Shown here piece by piece: positions 43,165-51,213 of a stretch of DNA of 64,000 bases. The stretch lies in assembly GCF_000967495.1 (NCBI RefSeq), contig NZ_JXXU01000021.1, forward strand, positions 25,942-89,941. Reading direction: 5' to 3'. The position numbers and the translations under genes are program-made. The stretch comes from Vibrio neptunius. Lineage in GTDB: Bacteria > Pseudomonadota > Gammaproteobacteria > Enterobacterales > Vibrionaceae. The notes beneath the pieces were generated by a model. It searched no databases, was not told the origin of the DNA, and was given only the letters and a program-made list of their open reading frames with translations. The first letter of the stretch is position 1. Each line of letters starts with the position of its first letter.

Positions 43165-44359
43165 TGCTTACCTGTGTGACTTCATCAGAACCCCGATCGG
43201 TCGATATGCCGGCGCCTTATCCTCGATCCGAGCTGACGATCTCGCTGCGATTCCCTTAAAAGCACTCACTGAGCGCCATACCACGGTCGACTGGCACCGT
43301 GTCGACGATGTTATTTTAGGCTGTGCGAATCAAGCAGGCGAAGATAACCGTAATGTGGCACGGATGAGTTTACTGCTTGCCGGACTGGACACTGAAGTAC
43401 CGGGGTCTACCGTCAACCGACTATGTGCCTCTGGGATGGAAGCAGTATCCACGGCCGCGAGGGCCATTAAATCGGGCGAAGCCAACCTTATCATTGCCGG
43501 AGGAGTCGAGTCTATGTCACGCGCTCCTTACGTAATGGGAAAAACCGACGCGCCGTTCGCACGCAACGCTGAACTCTATGATACCACCATGGGTTGGCGT
43601 TTTATCAACGCTAAGCTAGAAGCGCAGTACGGCGCATGCACAATGCCAGAAACGGCAGAAAACCTTGCCATTAAATTTGGCATCAGCCGACACGAGCAGG
43701 ATCTATTTGCTCGCTCAAGTCAGACCAAATACGCGGCGGCGCAAGAACGCGGCTTCTTCTGCAACGAAATCGTGCCAATCGAGGTACAGCGTCGGCGTCA
43801 AGATCCGTTAGTGGTCGATACTGATGAGCATCCTAGGCTATCGACTCTCGAGACTTTAGCCAAACTTAAACCCGTCGTGCAGGCACATGGCACTGTTACG
43901 GCGGGCAACGCATCTGGCATTAACGATGGAGCCGCAGCACTCTTAATTGCCTCAGAGTCAGCACTGAGCGAGCACCAATTGACGCCCAAGGCACGCATCG
44001 TCGCCACGGCCTGCGCGGGCGTAGAACCCAGCATAATGGGCTTTGGTCCAGCACCGGCGATAAAAAAGGTGTTGGAACTGACTCAACTATCTCTTGACCA
44101 AATGGATGTGATTGAGCTCAACGAAGCCTTTGCATCTCAAGTGATCTCCGTGGTCAAACATTTAGGCATTAGTCCTGATGATCCACGCCTCAACCCCAAT
44201 GGTGGCGCGATCGCACTCGGCCATCCTCTAGGCATGAGCGGGGCTCGGGTGATTGGAACGGCGATGAATCAGTTGGCCTCGCAAAAGGGAAGATATGCAC
44301 TATGTAGTCTGTGTATCGGCGTCGGCCAAGGCATGGCCATGATCATCGAGCGCATCTGA
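43157..44359 (+). CDS. Beta-ketoadipyl-CoA-type thiolase (PcaF/PaaJ-like)
   Basis: 400 residues. Nucleophile Cys90 lies in TVNRLCASGMEA, the base His in GHPLGMSGAR and the second Cys in CIGVGQGMAM. The segments EDNRNVARMSLLLAGL, GGVESMSRAPYVMGK and YDTTMGWRFIN are strongly those of beta-ketoadipyl-CoA thiolases, which split 3-oxoadipyl-CoA to succinyl-CoA and acetyl-CoA. GAGGAGG precedes the ATG at 43157, supporting it over the frame start at 43130. Together with BKACE it indicates degradation of an aromatic or dicarboxylic acid. Confidence 0.9.
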   Translation: MSNAYLCDFIRTPIGRYAGALSSIRADDLAAIPLKALTERHTTVDWHRVDDVILGCANQAGEDNRNVARMSLLLAGLDTEVPGSTVNRLCASGMEAVSTAARAIKSGEANLIIAGGVESMSRAPYVMGKTDAPFARNAELYDTTMGWRFINAKLEAQYGACTMPETAENLAIKFGISRHEQDLFARSSQTKYAAAQERGFFCNEIVPIEVQRRRQDPLVVDTDEHPRLSTLETLAKLKPVVQAHGTVTAGNASGINDGAAALLIASESALSEHQLTPKARIVATACAGVEPSIMGFGPAPAIKKVLELTQLSLDQMDVIELNEAFASQVISVVKHLGISPDDPRLNPNGGAIALGHPLGMSGARVIGTAMNQLASQKGRYALCSLCIGVGQGMAMIIERI

Positions 44360-44440
44360 TTTGTGCTCTTATTCGGGCGACGTCATGGCCTTGGAGCCTT
44401 TCGTCGCCTTTCTCATTACCCACATTAAGGAGTCACCTCT

Positions 44441-45466
44441 GTGGAATCTTCCTCCAGCTCTACCCCTCAACTAGGGATCACCCAACGTCTTCGCCGTTTA
44501 CGCACCACCCCGATCATACGCACCATGGTTCGTGAACATGATGTACAACTGCGCGATTTAGTTTATCCACTCTTTATTGAAGAAAACCTCTCTTCTCCAG
44601 TGCCCATCACTGGCCTGCCAGGGTTAACAAGACTCCCTGAATCCAAGCTGGCCGATGAGATCAGGACACTGGATGCGTTGGGGATCCGCTGCGTCATGCC
44701 ATTTGGTGTCAGTCATCACAAAGATGACATCGGCAGCGACACTTGGCAGCGAGACGGCCTGCTCAGCCGTATGATTCGTACAATTAAGTCAGCATGCCCA
44801 GACATGATGGTGATTCCTGATATTTGTTTCTGTGAGTATACGACGCACGGACATTGTGGTGCCATTACCGATCAGGACGTGGACAATGACCAAACAGTGG
44901 CGAACCTAGTCAAGCAATGTGTTAATGCCGCAGAGGCTGGAGCCGATATGCTCGCTCCATCGTCCATGATGGATGGTCAGGTCGGGGCGATCCGTCGAGG
45001 TTTAGATGCCGCCGGGTTTAATAAGGTGGCGATCCTCGCGCACAGTGCGAAGTTTGCGTCGGCGTTTTATGGCCCATTTCGTCAAGCAGTGGAGTGTGAA
45101 CTTCAGGGTGACCGACGCACCTATCAACTCGACTATGCCAACGGACGTCAAGCTCTCAGTGAAGCCATTCTTGATGAGCAAGAAGGTGCTGACATCTTGA
45201 TGGTGAAACCCGGCACCCCATACCTAGACGTCTTAGCTCAGTTGCGCTCTCAAACACGGCTTCCTCTGGCTGCCTATCAGGTCAGCGGAGAATACGCGGC
45301 CATTAAATGCTCAGCACAAATGGGCGTCATCAACGAGCAGGAAGCGGTGTTGGAAACACTAACCGGTTTTAAACGAGCTGGCGCTGATCTCATTGTCACT
45401 TACTTTGCCAAGCAGTTCGCGTTGTGGCAGCAAGCAGCACCAAGTACGATGCCAATAACGGAGTAA
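44441..45466 (+). CDS. hemB: Porphobilinogen synthase (ALA dehydratase) paralog, zinc type
   Basis: 341 residues. DICFCEYTTHGHCG gives zinc cysteines C129, C131 and C139; the two Schiff-base lysines are K204 (AHSAKFASAFYGPFR) and K256 (ILMVKPG). All active-site residues seem present, so it should condense two 5-aminolevulinate molecules. The start is GTG with AAGGAG upstream. Placement inside a catabolic-looking operon, rather than alone, is odd: the housekeeping hemB is usually isolated, so this is probably a second copy. It could act on another amino-ketone. Confidence 0.93.
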   Translation: MESSSSSTPQLGITQRLRRLRTTPIIRTMVREHDVQLRDLVYPLFIEENLSSPVPITGLPGLTRLPESKLADEIRTLDALGIRCVMPFGVSHHKDDIGSDTWQRDGLLSRMIRTIKSACPDMMVIPDICFCEYTTHGHCGAITDQDVDNDQTVANLVKQCVNAAEAGADMLAPSSMMDGQVGAIRRGLDAAGFNKVAILAHSAKFASAFYGPFRQAVECELQGDRRTYQLDYANGRQALSEAILDEQEGADILMVKPGTPYLDVLAQLRSQTRLPLAAYQVSGEYAAIKCSAQMGVINEQEAVLETLTGFKRAGADLIVTYFAKQFALWQQAAPSTMPITE

Positions 45467-45469
45467 GGC

Positions 45470-46360
45470 ATGAGCTTAAAAGATTACACCCTATGTGTGC
45501 TCATCATGGCAATTTGGGGGCTAAATTTTTCTGTCGTCAAACTGGGGTTGGAAGCTCTAGACCCCATGTTGTTGACCGCATTGCGCTTTACTTTGGCAGC
45601 GATCCCAGCGGTCTTTTTTGTTAAGAAACCTGACGTCCACTGGGGATACCTCGCGGCCTATGGTCTGACATTTTCAGTTGGGGTTTGGGGGCTATCTACT
45701 TGGGCAATCGGTGAGGGCTTATCTCCAGGTATGGCCGCTTTACTGATCCAAACCAACGTAGTGTTCGGTTTGGGGCTAGGCTGGTGGTTACTCAAAGAGT
45801 CAGTCAGTCCTCAACGTTCAATAGGAGCAGTGATCGCCTTGTGCGGTCTTACGCTCAGTTTGACGGTGACTGACGGCTCTGTCACTTCAGCAGGTGTGGG
45901 GCTGATTTTGATCGCAGCCTTATGTTGGTCGTTATCAGGGGTTATACTCAAGCGCTCCCAAACGAAACAGGTGTTCGCCTTCAGTGTGTGGTCGATGCTT
46001 TTTGCCCCTGTACCGCTGTGTTTCCTGTCTTATCTTCAGGTGGGCACGCAAGGGCTAACTACATTAATAGACCATATGACATTGTCTGGGGCCTTTTCCA
46101 TTGTGTATCAGGCGTACTTCACCACCTTATTTGGCTACTGGATTTGGAATAAATTGGTGATGTCTTATCACCTATCACACGTTGCTCCATTTACACTTCT
46201 TGTGCCCCTGTTTGCCTTATTTGGTTCAAGTGTTTGGTTTGATGAGGTAATTACTACCCAAAAAGTGGTAAGCTGTAGCCTGATTGCCCTAGGGCTATTG
46301 ATTGGCAGTCTCCCTGCCACAAAGTTCACCACGCTCGCTCAACGTCTGAGAAAAGCGTAG
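45470..46360 (+). CDS. EamA/DMT family transporter
   Basis: 296 residues with ten predicted helices in two EamA repeats. LIMAIWGLNFSVVKLGLEAL starts the first and LILIAALCWSLSGVILKRSQ the second; the C-terminal half ends in ALFGSSVWFDEVITTQK. The family exports amino acids and metabolites such as O-acetylserine. It begins three bases after the HemB stop, so it likely exports an intermediate or product of this operon. Confidence 0.9.
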   Translation: MSLKDYTLCVLIMAIWGLNFSVVKLGLEALDPMLLTALRFTLAAIPAVFFVKKPDVHWGYLAAYGLTFSVGVWGLSTWAIGEGLSPGMAALLIQTNVVFGLGLGWWLLKESVSPQRSIGAVIALCGLTLSLTVTDGSVTSAGVGLILIAALCWSLSGVILKRSQTKQVFAFSVWSMLFAPVPLCFLSYLQVGTQGLTTLIDHMTLSGAFSIVYQAYFTTLFGYWIWNKLVMSYHLSHVAPFTLLVPLFALFGSSVWFDEVITTQKVVSCSLIALGLLIGSLPATKFTTLAQRLRKA

Positions 46361-46383
46361 ACCGACACGTACAACAAAGGAAG

Positions 46384-47112
46384 GTGCGTATTTTCACTCA
46401 TCGTCAACCGTGCGTTCAGACCGCACGTCAGCTTATGGATCGCATTTGGAATGACAAAGTGACAGAGGCCGTTACCGACGTTATGACCTCTAACACTGTG
46501 ATTGAAAGCCCGCTTCAACTGTCGGTCGGTTCCAGCTCTTTTTGTGAGACATTGAAAGTGTGGCAACGCGCCTTTCCGACGCTCGAATACAGGGAAGACC
46601 GAGTAACCACCTTCGACAACAACATCGTTATCGAATGGAGTGCCAAAGGCACACATTTAGGTGAATTTCTGGGCGTGTCCGCGACAGGCAAAGGACTGGT
46701 TTATCAGGGCCGCTCCCAATTGACGTTCGTCAATAATAAAGTCAGTCACTATGCGTCCGTTGTCGATACAAAAGGCCTGCTAAATCAGCTAATCGATGGC
46801 TATGCACCGAGCTCAGCATCGATGAAGTCAAACAAGGTGTCAGATGAATTGTATTCGATCATACCGCAATTTCTTTCTCCATTCTTAACTCGCCGTCAAG
46901 TCGAGTGCCTGTCGCTCTCGACCCTGAGTTTGTCAGTCAAAGAAGTAGCGTCGACGCTGCACATCAAAGACAGTTCGGTGCAAACCCACCTCAAGCGCGC
47001 CTTCGAGTTGCTCAACGTCAGCAACAAAAAAATGTTTATGGCCTACATCTGTGAAAACAATACGATTGAACTGCTGATCCGAATGGGCCTCTACCTCAAA
47101 CAAGCCGCCTAG
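46384..47112 (+). CDS. SnoaL-like domain fused to LuxR-type helix-turn-helix
   Basis: About 242 residues. The first about 135 (VTEAVTDVMTSNTVIESP, VIEWSAKGTHLGEFLGVS, GKGLVYQGRSQLTFVNNKV) match the SnoaL/NTF2 ligand-binding cone. The last about 65 (FLTRRQVECLSLSTLSLSVK, EVASTLHIKDSSVQTHLKRA) are the LuxR DNA-binding domain. A ligand-sensing regulator is inferred. The GTG at 46384 has AAGGAAGG very close to it, so the true start may be a little downstream (for example 46435). It is the last gene of the operon and may regulate it. Confidence 0.78.
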   Translation: MRIFTHRQPCVQTARQLMDRIWNDKVTEAVTDVMTSNTVIESPLQLSVGSSSFCETLKVWQRAFPTLEYREDRVTTFDNNIVIEWSAKGTHLGEFLGVSATGKGLVYQGRSQLTFVNNKVSHYASVVDTKGLLNQLIDGYAPSSASMKSNKVSDELYSIIPQFLSPFLTRRQVECLSLSTLSLSVKEVASTLHIKDSSVQTHLKRAFELLNVSNKKMFMAYICENNTIELLIRMGLYLKQAA

Positions 47113-47305
47113 TGCGCTCAAGAGTTAGTTAGCCACATACAAAACTGAGGAGTGAGAGCGAAACACACAAACCTGCAACAGCTCAAATTGTCAGACGCAG
47201 CACGTCCATAACATTCGGCTTATCTATGCGTTAGACAATTTTTTTGAGGACACACTTAGCGTGATCATGAATCCGAGCCTGCTGCGATTCATATCGACTA
47301 GTGTC

Positions 47306-47479
47306 TTAGTGTTCAGAGCGCAAAGCCTTGATTTGACCGTAAAGCTCGTCCGCTTCTGCGGTCAGCCGCGAGTAGGTGCGAATATCTCCACGTCGTTGGG
47401 CTTGCATCGCTTGTTCAAGCAGCATGGAATGACGTTTCTTGAGCTTTTTCATCGGATTACTTTTAAGAAATGAAAACAT
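47306..47479 (-). CDS. DUF6435 family small protein
   Basis: 57 residues (MFSFLKSNPMKKLKKRHSML...). The start MFSF-L/F-K-S-x-P-x-KKL and the repeat-like middle (LEQAMQAQRRGDIRTYSRL) are typical of DUF6435/Lacal_2735-type small helical proteins common in marine gammaproteobacteria. AAGAAGG precedes the ATG by about six bases. Function unknown. Confidence 0.82.
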   Translation of the reverse strand: MFSFLKSNPMKKLKKRHSMLLEQAMQAQRRGDIRTYSRLTAEADELYGQIKALRSEH

Positions 47480-47612
47480 TGTGACCTTCTTTGGTGTATT
47501 TTTTTACTCTATACGCACCCTCTCATCATTTAGGTCAAATATCCCCTATATTAGACGACATACACATGGCAAGCATCCACTGAATTTTGAGCCACCACCC
47601 TCGGATTCGGCC

Positions 47613-48095
47613 CTACCACGTTCTATCCAAGTCTTCACTGTAGAGTAGAATCGCACGCTGATAGGCGCTAATCGCATCGCTGTTAGTGGTCGATACAAGC
47701 AGCTCTAGCAATAACTCAACGGCTTGTTTAGAGCGGCCGACATTGTACAGGCACATCGCGTAGAAAGGACGCACCTCAATGGCATCTGGGTACTCACTCA
47801 GCGTTTGTTCAAAATAGTTCAAAGCGCTGGCGTACTCCCCTAGACTTCGATAAGTACTGGCCAAGCCAAATAATGCATCTAGACGCTCACTACTGGACAA
47901 CTGCCCCGCCAGCGACGCTAAGTAATGCTTAATAGCTTCTTGCTCTTTGCCCTCATTGTCATAGGACCACGCGATCTGCAGATGCGCTTTGGCAGCATAA
48001 TCTTCATTAGTCAATAATGAACCCAACAAGGATCTGGACTCACAGTAATTTTCGTCTCGGCGCAACTTAATCGCCTGATTAATGATATCTTCCAT
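47613..48095 (-). CDS. Tetratricopeptide-repeat protein
   Basis: 160 residues comprising about three to four TPR-like helical repeats (AKAHLQIAWSYDNEGKEQEA, DALFGLASTYRSLGEYASAL, VRPFYAMCLYNVGRSKQAVE). It has no signal peptide, so it is a cytoplasmic protein-interaction scaffold of unknown partner. AAGAGG precedes the ATG. A related family of single-domain TPR proteins occurs in Firmicutes and Vibrio. Confidence 0.85.
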   Translation of the reverse strand: MEDIINQAIKLRRDENYCESRSLLGSLLTNEDYAAKAHLQIAWSYDNEGKEQEAIKHYLASLAGQLSSSERLDALFGLASTYRSLGEYASALNYFEQTLSEYPDAIEVRPFYAMCLYNVGRSKQAVELLLELLVSTTNSDAISAYQRAILLYSEDLDRTW

Positions 48096-48341
48096 ACATT
48101 CCTCTTGGTATTAGCCCCGTTGCTAAACGTTGTGCGGCCTCAATGAGTGTCAGTGGTCCTGTAGGACATTTTACCTCGTCACACCAAGTACCACCTATCA
48201 ATTGCTCTCGCTTTAGTGTGGAGGCATTATCTCGACCATAGCGCCAAACGCGGCACGCCGTCATCTATCTCGTAACAGAAAATACACCACCATCACAGCT
48301 TAGCCCATCCGCTCAGCCTAGATTTACGCTAATGTGAGCGG

Positions 48342-49037
48342 CTATTGCCATTTGCTAGGATTTAAGACTCGCAACACGTCATCGACCAAACGTTTTCGGC
48401 TCGATTGCGGATAGTCAACGGGCGAAAATGGCATGGCCACTTGATCGTATATCGAGACCCACTGAAGCCAATCGCATCGCTCTTGTTCAGTGTATGTGTT
48501 TTTTTGACCATTGTTCGTTATACGAGTCAGCGCCGCCACGGCGACTTGTTTTTCAATCAGTTTGACCATACTAGATGGTTGACGCACGCAAACCCCAAAA
48601 GTTCCTTGCAGGTGATGCTGCCAAGTGGAGGCTGCCATTGTCTGCAAGGTGTCCGAATCGTTCATCGCCTCTGCAAAGACTGTCCTAAAACCGACATTTG
48701 CGCTCGCCGTCTCTGCAAACGTCAACAAAAACTGACCACGAAGTTGGTCGGAAAGGTTGGGAATATTTTCATAATCTGGGAACTGCCGCCTATGGCGGTG
48801 ATACCAGTCAATGACACACGGGGAAAAATACTCATCGCTGACGCAGCCGTGTGCTGAATGTTGGCCAAACACTTGCGTATACACTGAGCCCTTTTCTACT
48901 TTATATGACCATGATGGGATCATACCGGATGCGATAAGCTGGGTGAGCATTTCTGCGCGGACACTGAGCCTCTCCGCCAGCTCACTGCGGCGAAGATAAT
49001 GAGTGTTCAAATAGTCTTGTAAGGGGAGAGATTTCAA
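48342..49037 (-). CDS. DUF6058-like protein with N-terminal helix-turn-helix-like segment
   Basis: 231 residues. The start LQDYLNTHYLRRSELAERLS...VRAEMLTQLIASGMIPSWSY resembles the N-terminal part of DUF6058 proteins, described as associated with natural-product genes, but the match is by eye. The C-terminal half contains CVRQPSSMVKLIEKQVAVAA, a helix-rich block. I cannot assign a function. It lies 250 bases from the neighbouring TPR gene and may be a regulator of small-molecule metabolism. Confidence 0.6.
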   Translation of the reverse strand: MKSLPLQDYLNTHYLRRSELAERLSVRAEMLTQLIASGMIPSWSYKVEKGSVYTQVFGQHSAHGCVSDEYFSPCVIDWYHRHRRQFPDYENIPNLSDQLRGQFLLTFAETASANVGFRTVFAEAMNDSDTLQTMAASTWQHHLQGTFGVCVRQPSSMVKLIEKQVAVAALTRITNNGQKNTYTEQERCDWLQWVSIYDQVAMPFSPVDYPQSSRKRLVDDVLRVLNPSKWQ

Positions 49038-49263
49038 AGGCTTTATCCTGATTGTCGCCGCGTCGCCACCAGCGATGCGAGCGTGGTTGTACGGGCCAAC
49101 TTGTACCGCCCGTTAGATCATCTTCGGCTCAGTATATCTATACAGCAAGACTTTACTTCGATGAGCATCGAACCGTGGATGTCTGTCCCCGTACTCTCAG
49201 GCTAAGCACGGGGACATTAGCCTCACTGATTGATTCAATAACGCTTATGATTTAGAACATAGT

Positions 49264-50355
49264 TCAACGCCCGATAGGATCGATGTACACCTTTTCACCG
49301 CACTTTCCTTGCCTAAATTTCCCCGGCTCGGCCATATGAAGCAACGCGGCCAGTTCGGTCTGCTTTTCAACCTCCAGCGGCAGAGCGATTTGAAGTTCTG
49401 TTAAATAAGAACGCTTGGCGTGAGAGCGGCACTGAAGCCTTAACTGCTGATCGGTGTTTTGGCCAAACGCCGTTTGCCATGCGACTCTAAGATCTTTGAC
49501 CGCCACCTCTTCACCAATGTGAGTTCGCACGAAGCGGGCAAACGACGACGTATTCACCTGTTCAAGCAACGCCATAGACTGGTTGTAGTAGCCATCAGCA
49601 TCCCAAACCGTCTGACAAGTACCATGGTTGTGCCACTCATGTCGTTGTAGACACGAACCGTATTTTGCGCTTGGCATCGCTTGACCCAGTCGGCGACGAA
49701 CGTCTTTTGACAACTCAACAGGCGGGTAATCACAGAATGTCGGCGTATTCGGGTTCTTCTCGGGTTTACCTTGAACGTCGCCACAATAGCCATACCAAGG
49801 GCGTTTATTCTGCCCATTACATTTTGGGTGATTAGGCCACAGGCCATGAATAACAAAATTGCTAGCAAAATTAACGCTTTCATCGCGCACTTCGCATTCC
49901 GGTTTCTGCTTAGGATCGTAATTGGAGACGGTCTGGCAAAAACCCGGCTGCCAAGACACTGCAAACACATACGAAGTCGCTTTCCCTGGAGTGCGACAAA
50001 AGGTGCTAAGAGCATCTTGTTCCTGAGGCTTGCGTGCTTGATAGGTCGCCTCACCGCAGGAGGCATTGACCCAACGTAGTTCAGGCTCAGCACCTGGAAC
50101 CGTGATCCGTACCCAAGACAGAACTGGAGAATCAATCACCTCGTTGATCTGATAATGACGCTGGGCTTGGGTCATCCACTGACCAGGATTAGTCTGTTTG
50201 TTTTTACTTTGGTAGGCTGGGCAAGATTGGTTGGCTACAAAGGTACCGCTTGCCAGTTGGGGAGCGCCCGTCACTACCGGAGCCCACAATACACTCATCA
50301 GCAAGGCAATCAAAAGCCTGCAATACTGTACAAACCCTTTGTTAAAACGAATCAT
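49264..50355 (-). CDS. Secreted RNase T2 family ribonuclease
   Basis: 363 residues. Signal peptide near the N-terminus (LLIALLMSVLWAPVVTG). The two catalytic segments are FVIHGLWPN (CAS I) and QRHEWHNHGTC (CAS II), each with catalytic histidines and nearby cysteines for disulfides. The first about 70 mature residues form an extra N-terminal domain before the RNase fold, as in Vibrio periplasmic RNase I homologs. It degrades RNA in the periplasm or medium for nutrient uptake. Confidence 0.93.
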   Translation of the reverse strand: MIRFNKGFVQYCRLLIALLMSVLWAPVVTGAPQLASGTFVANQSCPAYQSKNKQTNPGQWMTQAQRHYQINEVIDSPVLSWVRITVPGAEPELRWVNASCGEATYQARKPQEQDALSTFCRTPGKATSYVFAVSWQPGFCQTVSNYDPKQKPECEVRDESVNFASNFVIHGLWPNHPKCNGQNKRPWYGYCGDVQGKPEKNPNTPTFCDYPPVELSKDVRRRLGQAMPSAKYGSCLQRHEWHNHGTCQTVWDADGYYNQSMALLEQVNTSSFARFVRTHIGEEVAVKDLRVAWQTAFGQNTDQQLRLQCRSHAKRSYLTELQIALPLEVEKQTELAALLHMAEPGKFRQGKCGEKVYIDPIGR

Positions 50356-51213
50356 ATTCTTTTTCCTTTGACGTTGACTATCGGTGATGGATTGACCGCT
50401 TTATAGTAATGCATACAAGCGTATAGGTTCGGAACCTTTGTAGGTTGTTCTGCTATGAGTTCTCGTTCCCAAACTGCTTTGGGTGGCAGTCATCATGGTC
50501 TAACGGATCTAACTTGAGGCCAATCAACTTGTTTAAATTACGTGCTCTATTTTATATCTTTAACTAACTGATACTTTGCTGTTCCTCCAATTACGCTAGA
50601 ATAACATCTGTCGCAAAGCCAATTAGGTAGGTAGATGATAAATAATGAGATCTTGCTCTACCCCATCTTGAATACAATAACTTGGACTAACATTGGTTAG
50701 CAGCCCACCACACTTTTTCACAATATGCTGAGAAACCGACTTTCCTTGCAGACAATAAATTTCCACTATTCGTATGACATATTGTTCCTTAAGTCGGGCT
50801 CAATACACAAACAGGTAATATTGCGCCCTTGGGCTTCGTGAGAGTCCAATTAAGATAGGGAGTAGGTGTGTTGATAAAGAGATCAGGATCTAACTTTGCG
50901 TAAGGCAAGAGCTTAAACCTCGTGGTCGGATGAGCCTTATTATTAAGATATAAAATCTATATTTATCAGTATATTAGATTAAACTCCCAAACCCTCCCAC
51001 TATCGTGGGAACGGTTGCATTATCCACCATTGCCCCCCTATAATCGCGCCCTCCAAATGTTACGACTTTGTAAATGGTAATTTTTATTTTGTAATAATTT
51101 TCTTACTTGTATTCATTTATTGGATATACAGAGACGGAACTCCCCTTGCGGGCTAGACCAATGACATTTGGTACTCCCTATTTATCTCACAAATTAATAA
51201 TAAGAGAGAGACT
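50356..51213. other. Long intergenic region
   Basis: About 860 bases without a credible gene. A perfect palindrome AGGTTC-G-GAACCT lies at 50425-50437, 70 bases upstream of the RNase T2 start. The stretch from 50940 to 51140 is AT-rich and should contain the promoter and 5' leader of the lectin-like gene. No RNA gene, attC or insertion sequence was recognised. Confidence 0.5.

Noticed and set aside
48079..48264. 61-residue minus frame overlapping the start of the TPR gene
   Set aside because: It overlaps a gene that has a clear ribosome site (AAGAGG) and has no recognised motif of its own.
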